From the NCBI GenBank assembly GCA_947478845.1, contig CANJXC010000006.1, positions 64,491 through 128,490 of the forward strand: a stretch of DNA of 64,000 nucleotides, in the 5' to 3' direction. The notes beneath the pieces are model-generated. The model was not told the origin of the DNA. It ran no database searches and was given only the letters and a program-made list of their open reading frames with translations. Each line of letters starts with the position of its first letter. The stretch's first letter is position 1. The translations under genes were made by a program, and so were the position numbers. Source of the stretch: Spirochaetales bacterium (GTDB taxonomy: Bacteria > Spirochaetota > Spirochaetia > JABEVK01). Below are positions 22,841 to 31,288 of this stretch, piece by piece.

Positions 22841-24736
22841 GTGGTCAAAAAAAGCGATTTGGGCGAAAGAATCTCGCAATTGTCAGCCGCAGTGGTGGGC
22901 GATGTCTGCCTGGACGCCTATTACTTCCTCAGCGAGAACTTAGGCCCGATTTCCATCGAAACTGGAAAGGCGACCAGAGCGGTGGAAAGGCACACCTTTG
23001 ATGGCGGGGGAGCAGCCAACGTTGCCCTGAATCTTAAGAGTCTTGGCGTTGGAACGGTCGATCTTTACGGGGTGGTCGGGGATGATGCGTTCGCCTTGGT
23101 GCTGGCCTCGGTTCTGGGTAAGGGCGGTGTTTCCAATTGCACGGTTACCCAGCGCGCCAATTGGGCCACGAACGTCTACAACAAGTTTTATTGTGGTGGC
23201 GTCGAGGAACCGCGGGTCGACCTAGGCAATTTCAACCTGCCGCACCCCGAGGCTATCAACGAGCTCCTAACCCGCTTCCAGAGCCGGTTGAGCGGTTATG
23301 ATTTTGTCATTCTGAACCAACAGGTGATAGGTAGCTACCAGACTGAGGTTTTTCAGCACCAGATCAACGCCCTGATGGAGACGACGCGGGGTAGGACCCA
23401 ATGGTACTGCGATTGCCGAGACCTCAACGAGGTGTATTTCTCAACCGTACATAAACTTAACCGAGAAGAGGGTTTGCGCATCTACCTGGCACATCATAAG
23501 GAGGGGTCCGGCACCTCCTTGTCGGATTCTCAGCTCGTGCGTTGGCTCAGCGCGCATTGGAACGACACCGTGGTGCTCACCAACGGCGAGGACGGAGCGC
23601 TGGTTGCCGAGGGAAAAGAGCACTTCGAGGTTCCAGGCGTGCACATCATTCACCAAGTAGACACCGTGGGGGCCGGCGATGCGTTTCTTGCCGCGTTTGC
23701 TTCGGCGCATCGCGTGGGAGTGGGCCCGCAGGTGGCTGCCAACCTAGGCAACGTGGCCGCCTCGGTCGCCGTACAGAAATTGTTCCAAACCGGGCACCCG
23801 ACGTGGGAAGAAGTTCAAACGGGGCTAATCTCCACCGACTACCGCTACAACCCGGTTTTGGCGGCCAATCCGTTGCTTGCCACTTACCTGCCTGGTACCG
23901 ACATCGAAGGAATCGCTAAAGTGTCTTCCCCAACTCCGAACATTGCGATTTTCGACCACGACGGTACGATTTCCACTCTTCGGATCGGCTGGGAAACCGT
24001 GATGGAGAGCATGATGATTGGGGCAGTTTTTGGCGAAGATTCTGCCTCGGCTACCAAGCACCTTTCCACGGTGCGAGCTGCTGTGACGGGGCTCATCGCC
24101 CGTACCACCGGCGTACAGACACTTTTGCAAATGCAAGCGTTGGTCAAACTCGTCGAGGATTTTGGCTTTGTCGGTGCCGATCAGATTCTTTCTGCACAAG
24201 AATATAAAGAGCAGTTCAACACCAAACTTCTCAAGCTCATCCACACTCGCACCGCCAGAGTCAAAGATGGTAGCCTCTCCGTAGGCGAAGTGACGATAAA
24301 AGGAGCCTTAGAGTTCCTTCAAAGGCTCGCCGACGGGGGAGTGACGCTCTACCTGGCCAGCGGAACCGATGAGCAGGACGTGGTGGCGGAAGCTACCTTG
24401 CTCGGTTATGCCCATCTTTTCCAAGGTCGTATTTATGGTTCTGTGGGCAACCTCGACAAGGACCCAAAACGGTTGGTCTTTGAGCAGATTTTTGGAGAGC
24501 TGTCCCGGTCTCAAGGTGGGTCGGTCGCTTGCGTGGTGTTTGGCGATGGCCCGGTGGAACTGCGTGAAGGTAAGAAGTTCGGGGCTACAGCAGTGGGGCT
24601 GGTGAGCGACGAGCGTCAGCGCTACGGCCTCAATCCGGCCAAACGAAACCGTCTCGTGCTTGCCGGTGCCGACCTCCTGATTCCCGATTTTTCGTGGGGC
24701 GAGAAACTACTTCAGCACCTTGGCTGGAAACTCTAG
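22841..24736 (+). CDS. PfkB-type sugar kinase fused to a HAD phosphatase domain
   Basis: A 631-residue two-domain enzyme. Residues 1 to about 340 are a PfkB/ribokinase-type kinase with VVGDVCLDAY at the start, FDGGGAANVALNL, and the catalytic DTVGAGDAFLAAF near residue 275; the wording is close to heptose-7-phosphate kinases (HldE/HldA type). From about 365 a HAD domain follows: nucleophile motif IAIFDHDGT, a long helical cap, motif II LYLASGT and motif IV CVVFGDGPVE. HldE is instead fused to a nucleotidyltransferase, and GmhB phosphatases are capless, so this pairing is different. With the GmhA-like gene downstream it fits making a phosphorylated heptose or similar sugar. GTG 22841 follows AGGGAG by four bases. 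Confidence 0.85.
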   Translation: MVKKSDLGERISQLSAAVVGDVCLDAYYFLSENLGPISIETGKATRAVERHTFDGGGAANVALNLKSLGVGTVDLYGVVGDDAFALVLASVLGKGGVSNCTVTQRANWATNVYNKFYCGGVEEPRVDLGNFNLPHPEAINELLTRFQSRLSGYDFVILNQQVIGSYQTEVFQHQINALMETTRGRTQWYCDCRDLNEVYFSTVHKLNREEGLRIYLAHHKEGSGTSLSDSQLVRWLSAHWNDTVVLTNGEDGALVAEGKEHFEVPGVHIIHQVDTVGAGDAFLAAFASAHRVGVGPQVAANLGNVAASVAVQKLFQTGHPTWEEVQTGLISTDYRYNPVLAANPLLATYLPGTDIEGIAKVSSPTPNIAIFDHDGTISTLRIGWETVMESMMIGAVFGEDSASATKHLSTVRAAVTGLIARTTGVQTLLQMQALVKLVEDFGFVGADQILSAQEYKEQFNTKLLKLIHTRTARVKDGSLSVGEVTIKGALEFLQRLADGGVTLYLASGTDEQDVVAEATLLGYAHLFQGRIYGSVGNLDKDPKRLVFEQIFGELSRSQGGSVACVVFGDGPVELREGKKFGATAVGLVSDERQRYGLNPAKRNRLVLAGADLLIPDFSWGEKLLQHLGWKL

Positions 24737-24745
24737 GAGACCTCC

Positions 24746-25864
24746 ATGAAACTTTTTGACCGCTCCGAAATGCAGTTTTTCTCTTTGGCCTCGCGCAGGA
24801 GCAAAGTAGAGATTGTCTCGTCCTCGAGCGCACTTCAAAACGACACTACCCCCATTTCGGCTGAACTTCAGGCTCGAACCTTCCAGATTGCCAAGGAAAT
24901 TCTGCAAGCCCGTGAGTCCCATGCTAGCATTATCCTGGCCTTTGGCGCCCACACCATCAAAAACTCGCTCGGAGTGCTGCTCATCGAGTTCATCAAACGG
25001 GGATGGCTCACTCACCTGGCCACCAATGGAGCTGGGGTGATCCACGACTGGGAGTTCGCCTTTCAGGGTACCAGCAGCGAAGATGTGAGGGAGAACGTCG
25101 ATAAGGGGCGCTTTGGCACCTGGCAGGAAACCTTGCTCAACCTCAATCTTGCCTTGGCCGTTGGGTCCTATCAAGGCCTCGGCTACGGAGCGGCGGTGGG
25201 ATCCCTGATCGCCCACGACGGGCTACAAATCCCATCCCGCGCAGAATTGACGGCAAAGATGACTGACCCCGTGGCCGACCTCGCGCCGCAGGCTCTAGCC
25301 CTTCGTGCGGCCGCGGCCGACCTTTTGTCGCTCCTGCACGATTTGGAACTTCCCTCGGGCTGGTACCCTGTTGCCCATCCGTTTTCGCCCTACAGTGTTC
25401 AGGCGGCCGCTTTTACAGCAGGCGTTCCCTTCACCAGCCACCCGATGTTCGGCTGCGACATCATCTACCAACATCCGGCCAACCGCGGTGCCGTCATTGG
25501 CCGCACCGCAGAGAGGGACTTCCTTTCCTACGCCCAAAGCGTGTCGGGGCTAGAAGGCGGGGTCTACTTGAGCGTGGGCTCGGCCGTGATGTCGCCAATG
25601 ATTTTTGAAAAGTCGCTCTCCATGGCCCGCAATGTAGCCCAGCAGCGGGGAAAAGACATCCGCGACTGCCACATCCACGTGGTCGACCTCGATCCTGGTT
25701 CGTGGGACTGGAGTCAGGGTGAGCCACCCGTGGATAACCCGGCCTACTACCACCGCTTTATGAAGACCTTTCACCGAATGGGATGCGCTCTGGACTATAC
25801 AGCTACCGACAACCGCCTGTTTTTCCTAGCTTTGTACCGAAACTTGCTGAAACTTGACCCTTAA
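24746..25864 (+). CDS. Unrecognised conserved protein of the sugar cluster (deoxyhypusine-synthase-like wording)
   Basis: A 372-residue cytoplasmic protein I cannot name firmly. The segment ILAFGAHTIKNSLG, LTHLATNGAGVIHDWEFAF and SEDVRENVDKGRFGTWQET recalls deoxyhypusine-synthase-like NAD-binding proteins, but that is from memory and the substrate may differ. Later segments include FTSHPMFGCDIIYQHP and GGVYLSVGSAVMSP. No membrane span or signal peptide. It starts ten bases after the PfkB-HAD gene, with AGGAG near 24733, and is followed by the isomerase gene, so it is probably an enzyme of the same sugar pathway. Coding is secure. Confidence 0.7.
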   Translation: MKLFDRSEMQFFSLASRRSKVEIVSSSSALQNDTTPISAELQARTFQIAKEILQARESHASIILAFGAHTIKNSLGVLLIEFIKRGWLTHLATNGAGVIHDWEFAFQGTSSEDVRENVDKGRFGTWQETLLNLNLALAVGSYQGLGYGAAVGSLIAHDGLQIPSRAELTAKMTDPVADLAPQALALRAAAADLLSLLHDLELPSGWYPVAHPFSPYSVQAAAFTAGVPFTSHPMFGCDIIYQHPANRGAVIGRTAERDFLSYAQSVSGLEGGVYLSVGSAVMSPMIFEKSLSMARNVAQQRGKDIRDCHIHVVDLDPGSWDWSQGEPPVDNPAYYHRFMKTFHRMGCALDYTATDNRLFFLALYRNLLKLDP

Positions 25865-25917
25865 GGAAGTTTTCCTTGGACCAGCGAGTGAAATCCGAAC
25901 GAAACGAGGGTATACCG

Positions 25918-26997
25918 ATGCATTCAAAGTCTTCCGAGTTGGCCAGCCGTCCGGTTTTTTTTGAGCAGAACCGCGTCTTCCGGGTCTACGAAGGAGGGGC
26001 ACTTTTTGCTGATTTCTTCGGCGACGAATCCACCGACGGCAACCAACCCGAGGAATGGATTGCCTCGAGCGTCAAGGCCTTGAACCGGGACTCCACCGAT
26101 CCCAACGAAGGGCTGAGCACTATCAGGGGCGAGGAACTAAAGTTTGCCGAGCTTCTGAAACTGGAGCCCGAGCTTATGCTGGGCAAAGGGGGCAATTTCG
26201 AGGTCCTCGTGAAAATCCTCGACAGCGCTATCCGCCTGCCGATTCAAGCCCATCCCGACAAAGCCTTCTCTCAGAAGCACTTCCACAGCGAACATGGAAA
26301 AACCGAAATGTGGTTGGTGCTGGCAACCCGGCCCGATGCCCGGATTTATTTTGGTTTCGATCGAAAGCTCACCAAAGAGCAGTTTTCGAAGTCGATTGAA
26401 CTCACATTGACCGATAAACAGGCGCTCACTGGCTACCTGAACGAAGTCAAAGTGAAGCCGGGTGAGGTCTACCTTATTCCAGCGAAAACCGTGCACGCCA
26501 TCGGTTACGGGTGCCTTATTCTCGAGGTTCAGGAACCAACCGACTTCACAATTCAGCCCGAGTACTGGTGCGGAGACTACCAGTTAAATCATTACGAAAT
26601 GTACCTAGGCCTCCCCAAGGAAACTGCCTTGGACGTTTTTGATTTTTCCATCTTCGGAGCAGACTGTATCTCGCTCTCCCGCAGGACCCCTAAGGTGAAA
26701 CGCTCCGAAGCGGGAGTTGTTCTCGAAGACCTGATCGATCACGCCGACACACCGTGCTTTTCGGTGAAAAGGGTCACGTTGGAGAAGGCAAGCCATGTCA
26801 TCGAGGAAGGACGCTGTGTTTGCATCGTGGTATCGGGGCAAGGAGAGCTGCGGGAACACAGCGGCACAAAGAGCGGCCAAACGCTCCGCAAGGGTGATTA
26901 TTTCTTTATGCCCGACTCCACAAAAGGCATTTACCAACTCGCGACAGGTCACAGCCTTCAGGTTGTGCAGTGCTTTCCGCCAGCCAACCACAGCTAG
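25918..26997 (+). CDS. Class I mannose-6-phosphate isomerase-like enzyme
   Basis: A 359-residue cupin metalloenzyme of the type I phosphomannose isomerase family, which interconverts mannose-6-phosphate and fructose-6-phosphate. Zinc-site segments are visible: LPIQAHPDK, HSEHGKTEMWLVL and PAKTVHAIGYG followed by LEVQEPTDFT. A second cupin part ends in RKGDYFFMPDS. The ATG at 25918 is preferred because GAGGG (25906-25910) lies seven bases before it; a TTG at 25876 would add 14 residues. It follows the sugar-cluster genes closely. In this setting it may act on a related sugar phosphate. Family call is firm, exact substrate is not. Confidence 0.85.
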   Translation: MHSKSSELASRPVFFEQNRVFRVYEGGALFADFFGDESTDGNQPEEWIASSVKALNRDSTDPNEGLSTIRGEELKFAELLKLEPELMLGKGGNFEVLVKILDSAIRLPIQAHPDKAFSQKHFHSEHGKTEMWLVLATRPDARIYFGFDRKLTKEQFSKSIELTLTDKQALTGYLNEVKVKPGEVYLIPAKTVHAIGYGCLILEVQEPTDFTIQPEYWCGDYQLNHYEMYLGLPKETALDVFDFSIFGADCISLSRRTPKVKRSEAGVVLEDLIDHADTPCFSVKRVTLEKASHVIEEGRCVCIVVSGQGELREHSGTKSGQTLRKGDYFFMPDSTKGIYQLATGHSLQVVQCFPPANHS

Positions 26998-27017
26998 AAC
27001 TTGCTATAACTACAAGA

Positions 27018-27029
27018 ATGTAATTACAT
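27018..27029. promoter_or_regulatory. 12-base palindrome, candidate operator of the BrnA-like gene
   Basis: ATGTAATTACAT is a perfect palindrome lying 29 bases before the ATG of a ribbon-helix-helix protein gene. TATAAC at 27005-27010 is a possible -10 element just upstream of it. Antitoxins of this fold often repress their own gene through such sites. Confidence 0.45.
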
Positions 27030-27058
27030 GTGGAGTGGTAACAAACGGGGGGGTGCAG

Positions 27059-27298
27059 ATGACAGAAACAATGAAGGCAGAACTCGAAGCCTTGGTCAGG
27101 CTGGCAGATAAGAAAGTGGACTCAGAGGCTCGAATGCCGTCTTCGAGCCTCTACAAGCCACGTAAGGAACAGATTACGGCCCGCCTCGACGCTGACGTTT
27201 TGGAGTGGCTGAAGTCGCAAGGCAAAGGGTATCAGACGCTGATGAACCGCCTGCTGCGCACTCAAATGTTGGAAGACCTGCAAAAACGCAAGGGGTGA
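27059..27298 (+). CDS. BrnA-like antitoxin, no visible BrnT partner
   Basis: A 79-residue protein whose C-terminal half, KEQITARLDADVLEWLKSQG followed by KGYQTLMNRLLRTQM, is the pattern of the BrnA antitoxin family: a ribbon-helix-helix DNA-binding domain. BrnA normally follows a brnT toxin gene. Here the upstream neighbour is the isomerase gene and no BrnT-like frame is seen within a kilobase. It may be an orphan antitoxin or a simple regulator of the surrounding sugar genes. ATG 27059 is used; the ribosome binding site is only a G-run. A longer frame from 26795 overlaps the isomerase gene and is not used. Confidence 0.75.
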   Translation: MTETMKAELEALVRLADKKVDSEARMPSSSLYKPRKEQITARLDADVLEWLKSQGKGYQTLMNRLLRTQMLEDLQKRKG

Positions 27299-27317
27299 GC
27301 CCCAAAGGAGCGCAGCT

Positions 27318-27974
27318 ATGAACTACTTGACCGACCTGTGCCAAAGGCGACCGGAATACGACAACCTGTTGCTGGCCCTCGAGCAGGCAGCTGAGCTTTT
27401 GGTGGCCTGCCATCGCGGAGGTGGCACCATTTTGGTCTGCGGAAACGGCGGAAGCGCTGCCGATGCGGGCCACCTTACCGGCGAACTGATGAAGGGCTTC
27501 CTCCTGCCTCGGCCCCTGCCTTCGGAAGTGGCGCAACGGTTTGCCGAAAGCTGGCCCGAAGGTGGCCTAGCCTTGGCCTCGAGGCTTCAGCAGGGCATAC
27601 GTACCATTGCGCTCACCGAGCAGTCAGCCCTTCTCAGCGCCTCGGGAAACGACCAAGGTTTCGACCTCATGTTTGCCCAGCAAGTAATGGGCTACGGGCG
27701 CAAGGGCGATGTGCTCATAGGCATCAGTACTTCGGGCAAAGCGGCAAATGTGCTGGCGGCGGTGCGGACAGCCAGGGCGCTCGAGCTCCGAGTGGTCTCT
27801 TTCTCGGGCCCGACAGGGGGTGAGCTGGCCAAGTTGTCGGATGTGTCCGTCCTGGTGCAGGCCCAGAGTACCGCAGAAATCCAACTCGGCCACCTAGCCG
27901 CCTACCACGCCCTGTGCGCCGAGGTGGAACACCGGCTGTATTTCCAACCTTCCAACGTTGCCTACGGCCCTTAG
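27318..27974 (+). CDS. gmhA: GmhA-like phosphoheptose isomerase (SIS domain)
   Basis: A 218-residue SIS-domain isomerase. ILVCGNGGSAADAGHLTGEL is the signature of GmhA, which turns sedoheptulose-7-phosphate into D-glycero-D-manno-heptose-7-phosphate. DVLIGISTSGKAANVLAA is the second phosphosugar-binding loop, and IQLGHLAAYHALCAEVEHRL closes the active site. An insert of about 30 residues (FLLPRPLPSEVAQRFAESWP) after the first motif is longer than in E. coli GmhA. AAAGGAG lies seven bases before the ATG. It fits with the PfkB-HAD kinase/phosphatase upstream as steps of heptose activation. The 3' end overlaps the convergent oxidoreductase gene by four bases. Confidence 0.85.
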   Translation: MNYLTDLCQRRPEYDNLLLALEQAAELLVACHRGGGTILVCGNGGSAADAGHLTGELMKGFLLPRPLPSEVAQRFAESWPEGGLALASRLQQGIRTIALTEQSALLSASGNDQGFDLMFAQQVMGYGRKGDVLIGISTSGKAANVLAAVRTARALELRVVSFSGPTGGELAKLSDVSVLVQAQSTAEIQLGHLAAYHALCAEVEHRLYFQPSNVAYGP

Positions 27975-29080
27975 GCTTTGGACAATTGATCCCACCAGTC
28001 ATGGAGTTCCACAACTCGAGATTCCCTGCGGGCCTGGTCGAGCGCGATTCCGACCAAAGTGCTGACTAAGCCCTCCTCGATGCCGGTGGCTGGTGGAGCA
28101 CCATGAACCATAGTGGCCACCAGTTCCCGCATCATCACGTCATCGCCGCCGCCGTGGCCATCGGCCCAGCCTTGCTCGGCCCAGGTGAGCGAGGCTTGGT
28201 CAAAGAGGGTACGCAGCCGAATCTCTCCGGTAACCAGGTCGAGCACCAAGTTACCTTCGCTGCCTGAAATGTACATGCGCCGCTCGGGGATGGCGTTGCT
28301 GCTGGTGAGCTGAAATTGAGCCCGCATCCCGTTTTGGTACTCCAAAATCCCCACCAGGTTGTCTTCGATGCTTTTTTCTACCGTGAAAGGGTTCAACCCG
28401 GTGGCGACGGTTTGCCCTTTGTCTTTGAACCTCGCACTCCGGTCCCACAAACCAGCGTTCTCGGGGATGAAAAGGTTGGTACCTCCAAAGGCGGCGACCC
28501 GGCTGGGTACCGAGCCGGTAAACCAGTTGAGGAGGTCGAGGTCGTGGACGCACTTCTCCAACACGTTTGAGCCGGCGATGGCGTAGTCCCGGCGCCAGTT
28601 CGTCATGATGTAGGCCCCGTGTCCAGCCTGCAAGTTCTCGCTCGCGTTGATACTGATGATGGTGCCGATGCGGCCCTCGCTCAGCAGGGCCTTCACCTTC
28701 CGGTAAAGGCCCGAATAGCGCAAGGTGAATCCGGTCATGAGGGTGCTGTCGCTCTGCCGCGCTGCTTTGGCCAGAGCCAAACAATCGGCTCGGGTCGTCG
28801 CCAGCGGCTTTTCGGCAAACACGTGTTTGCCTGCTACCAGCGCGGCTACAATTTGTTCGCGGTGGTACACGTTCGGCGAAGCCACCAGAATCCAATCCAA
28901 CGACGGGTCGTTCGCCAACTCCTCCCAGGAAACCTTGGGCCCCCTCCACAGGGATTGAAGGTTTTTAGAGTCGGGGTCGTAGGCGCCAGCGAGCTCGATT
29001 TCTGGGTACTGAGACAGCCGAAGGCTCAAGGAACGCATCCGGTGACCACAACCAATTATGCCGTAGCGAATCGCTTTCAT
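27971..29080 (-). CDS. Gfo/Idh/MocA-family oxidoreductase
   Basis: A 369-residue NAD(P)-dependent sugar oxidoreductase. The N-terminal Rossmann motif is YGIIGCGHRMRSL, then VASPNVYHREQIVAALVAGK and the family's EKPLATT catalytic motif, with a C-terminal beta-sheet domain. AAAGGA on the minus strand lies about ten bases before the ATG. It lies 84 bases behind the LacI-type regulator on the same strand, so the pair are probably one regulated unit for a sugar or polyol. Substrate unknown. Confidence 0.9.
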   Translation of the reverse strand: MKAIRYGIIGCGHRMRSLSLRLSQYPEIELAGAYDPDSKNLQSLWRGPKVSWEELANDPSLDWILVASPNVYHREQIVAALVAGKHVFAEKPLATTRADCLALAKAARQSDSTLMTGFTLRYSGLYRKVKALLSEGRIGTIISINASENLQAGHGAYIMTNWRRDYAIAGSNVLEKCVHDLDLLNWFTGSVPSRVAAFGGTNLFIPENAGLWDRSARFKDKGQTVATGLNPFTVEKSIEDNLVGILEYQNGMRAQFQLTSSNAIPERRMYISGSEGNLVLDLVTGEIRLRTLFDQASLTWAEQGWADGHGGGDDVMMRELVATMVHGAPPATGIEEGLVSTLVGIALDQARRESRVVELHDWWDQLSKA

Positions 29081-29164
29081 AATTTGACGAAATCCTTTCG
29101 AGAACCTTACCAGCGAATCGCCTTCAACGGGAAGCCTGGTAACGCCTTTGAGGCGCCTAGGCCT

Positions 29165-30172
29165 TTAGGGCTTAAGCGTTTGGGTTTTGGTGATTTCCTT
29201 GTGACTTTCTCGGGCTACAAACGTGGGCCGGAAACTCTCGTAGTGGTCTTTGGGCAAATTGGCCCCCGCCATCCATTGCGACAATTGATGATGAGCCCGC
29301 TCACCTAAGCGGTGAAAGCCGAGGTCCCAGGTACTCAGGGCCGGCAACGTCTGTTCCGAAAAGGGAAAATTATCAAAGCCGATTACTTCTAGGTCGTCTG
29401 GCACTCTGACGCCTTGCTGGCGCAGGAAGTTCAGCGCGGGTATGGCCACTTCGTCGGTGCGGAAAAACATGGCATCGAAACCTTTCCAAGAGCCATCGGC
29501 TGCACGGCTCAGGAAGTCGTTTGCGAGGTGAATACCACTCCAAAAAGTGATCCGTGGGTCGCCCCAGTATTGGAAGGCGGGGCGCATGTCCCAGTCGTAC
29601 TCATAAACGACTAAAATTTTGGTGTGGCCGCGGGCGAAAAACTGTTCCATGCTCGCCTCCACTGCATAACCCCGGTAAATATCAAGGCTGGGAACTACAC
29701 CCCTCAGCCGAGAGCCGATACCCAAAATCTTAACCGGCGATTTTTCCACGGCTTGCCTGAGTTTGTGTTGGCCCTCCTCGTGACCAAACAAATCGGTGAA
29801 CAGCACAATACCCTCTTTGTACCGTTCAGCAAAGCTCTCGAGTGAGGCCACGGCTCGGTCGGGTTCATTGTGGTGTTCAGCAAGAGCGACCTCGAATCCT
29901 TGGCTCGAAAACTTCTCCACGAAGGGCACCAAAAAATCCTGGCGGGTGTAGGTGTTAATCCCGTCGAGGATGAGGCCGACGCTACGGGTCTTGCGGGTGC
30001 GCAGGCTCAACGAAAGGTAGTTCTTCTTGTAGCCCAGCCTCTTCGCGGTGTCGTGCACTCGTGCCCTTACTTCTGCCGAGGCAAACGAGGTGGGATTGTT
30101 ATTGAGGATGTTGCTCACTGTACTCACAGCCAGAGCGCACTCGCGTGCGATGTCTTTTAAGGTGACAGCCAT
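29165..30172 (-). CDS. LacI-family transcriptional regulator
   Basis: A 335-residue regulator. The N-terminal helix-turn-helix reads VTLKDIARECALAVSTVSNIL, stopping at residue 24, with RVHDTAKRLGYKKN as the hinge region; the rest is a periplasmic-binding-protein fold that would bind a sugar-like effector (SVGLILDGINTYTRQDF, VIGFDNFPFSEQTLPALST). It probably represses the downstream oxidoreductase gene and perhaps itself. The upstream region is shared with a divergent hydrolase gene. Confidence 0.9.
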   Translation of the reverse strand: MAVTLKDIARECALAVSTVSNILNNNPTSFASAEVRARVHDTAKRLGYKKNYLSLSLRTRKTRSVGLILDGINTYTRQDFLVPFVEKFSSQGFEVALAEHHNEPDRAVASLESFAERYKEGIVLFTDLFGHEEGQHKLRQAVEKSPVKILGIGSRLRGVVPSLDIYRGYAVEASMEQFFARGHTKILVVYEYDWDMRPAFQYWGDPRITFWSGIHLANDFLSRAADGSWKGFDAMFFRTDEVAIPALNFLRQQGVRVPDDLEVIGFDNFPFSEQTLPALSTWDLGFHRLGERAHHQLSQWMAGANLPKDHYESFRPTFVARESHKEITKTQTLKP

Positions 30173-30386
30173 TGCTCGACCTGCAAGAACGGGATAAACA
30201 TAGTTTTTTGAGCCTAAACCGCTCCCAAAAGGCCGTCAAGGCCCGAAATAGACCGCTCTCGTTTAGGTTAGGTGTATTATGGTTTCAAGAAAGACTTAAA
30301 GTTAGGAAACTTTAGCTGGAAGCTGGGGTTGGAAACCAAGGGAGAAGCAAAAATCGTTGAGAAGTTGACCTGACCGGGGGATAGGC
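30173..30386. promoter_or_regulatory. Divergent control region between the LacI regulator and hydrolase genes
   Basis: The direct repeat ACCGCTC occurs at 30218-30224 and 30252-30258. CCTAAAC (30213-30219) and GTTTAGG (30261-30267) form an inverted repeat around them. TATTAT at 30275-30280 preceded by TG is a possible extended -10 for the hydrolase. AAAGTT (30298-30303) and AACTTT (30308-30313) can form a small stem downstream. These are candidate regulator sites, not proven ones. Confidence 0.35.
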
Positions 30387-31190
30387 ATGCTAGACACTGA
30401 ACTTGAGAAGTTTGCGGCCCACGGGTTGAGGCATACTAGGGTGCCAAACCAAGACGGATATTTCACCTCCTTTGACGCACGGCTCTATTTCGCCAGTTTC
30501 GGTAAGGGAATTACCGTGATCCTACTGCATGGGGGCATGGGCAACGGGACCAATTGGGCACACCAGGTCGAAGCCTTGGTCTCCGCGGGCTACAACCCCA
30601 TCGTGGTGGACACCAGAGGACACGGACGCAGCACCTCCGGATCCATGGCGTTCTCCTACGGCCTGTTCAGTCAAGATGTGACAAATCTTATGGACCAACA
30701 GGAAATCCCGAGGGCTATCCTCGTTGGTTGGAGTGATGGGGCCTGCACAGCACTCGAATTGGCCCGTACGAATCCCTCTCGAGTGATGGGAGTGATTTAT
30801 TTCGCTTGCAACGTTGATCCCAGCGGAAACAAAGAGTTTGTGATGACCAAGGCCATCGAAAATTGCGTCACCCGGCACCGACTTGACTTCGAGAGCATGA
30901 GTCCCACCCACGAAAGGTTTGAGGAACTTCAACCGAAACTCGACCCTATGCAAAAGAATCAACCTAACTACACCAGTTCTGACCTCAGGAGCATCGAAGT
31001 ACCGGTTGCCGTGCTGCATGCCAAAAAAGATGAGTTCATCAAGGAAACTCATTCCCAGTACATTGCTTCAACGCTTCCGGTGTCGTATTACGAGGTCATA
31101 GACGACGTCAGCCACTTCGCACCGCTTCAAAATACCACCGTTTTCAACAGCCTGATTTTGAAATACGCGGGAGTTTTTGCAAACAACTAA
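30387..31190 (+). CDS. Alpha/beta-hydrolase
   Basis: A 267-residue hydrolase of the alpha/beta fold. The oxyanion segment is ILLHGGMGNGTNW, the strand VVDTRGHGRS is typical, and the nucleophile elbow is GWSDG with Ser near 116. A late Asp in AKKDEF and the His in DVSHFAP complete a plausible triad. No signal peptide, so cytoplasmic. The ATG follows a GGGGGAT stretch. It is divergent from the LacI gene. Substrate cannot be read from sequence. Confidence 0.85.
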   Translation: MLDTELEKFAAHGLRHTRVPNQDGYFTSFDARLYFASFGKGITVILLHGGMGNGTNWAHQVEALVSAGYNPIVVDTRGHGRSTSGSMAFSYGLFSQDVTNLMDQQEIPRAILVGWSDGACTALELARTNPSRVMGVIYFACNVDPSGNKEFVMTKAIENCVTRHRLDFESMSPTHERFEELQPKLDPMQKNQPNYTSSDLRSIEVPVAVLHAKKDEFIKETHSQYIASTLPVSYYEVIDDVSHFAPLQNTTVFNSLILKYAGVFANN

Positions 31191-31213
31191 CTGGCATCGA
31201 TTTCCCGTTTATC

Positions 31214-31242
31214 TTGACAAGACTCCGAGCGCCTATGACACT
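31214..31242 (+). promoter_or_regulatory. Possible promoter of the PEGA-type lipoprotein gene
   Basis: A perfect TTGACA stands at 31214-31219. Seventeen bases later is GACACT (31237-31242), a weak -10 with three of six matches. The gene's GGGAGG ribosome binding site and ATG at 31289 follow. Confidence 0.35.
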
Positions 31243-31288
31243 ACCCTAGTGCAAAGTGCAGTGAACACGTTTTTTGGGAGGTAATGAG

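Noticed and set aside
23940-24736. HAD domain as GmhB (heptose bisphosphate phosphatase)
   Set aside because: GmhB proteins are small and capless; this domain has a long helical cap after the nucleophile, nearer to phosphoglycolate-phosphatase-type HADs.
26795-27058. Longer version of the BrnA-like protein
   Set aside because: The extra 88 codons overlap the isomerase gene in another frame and have no family resemblance.
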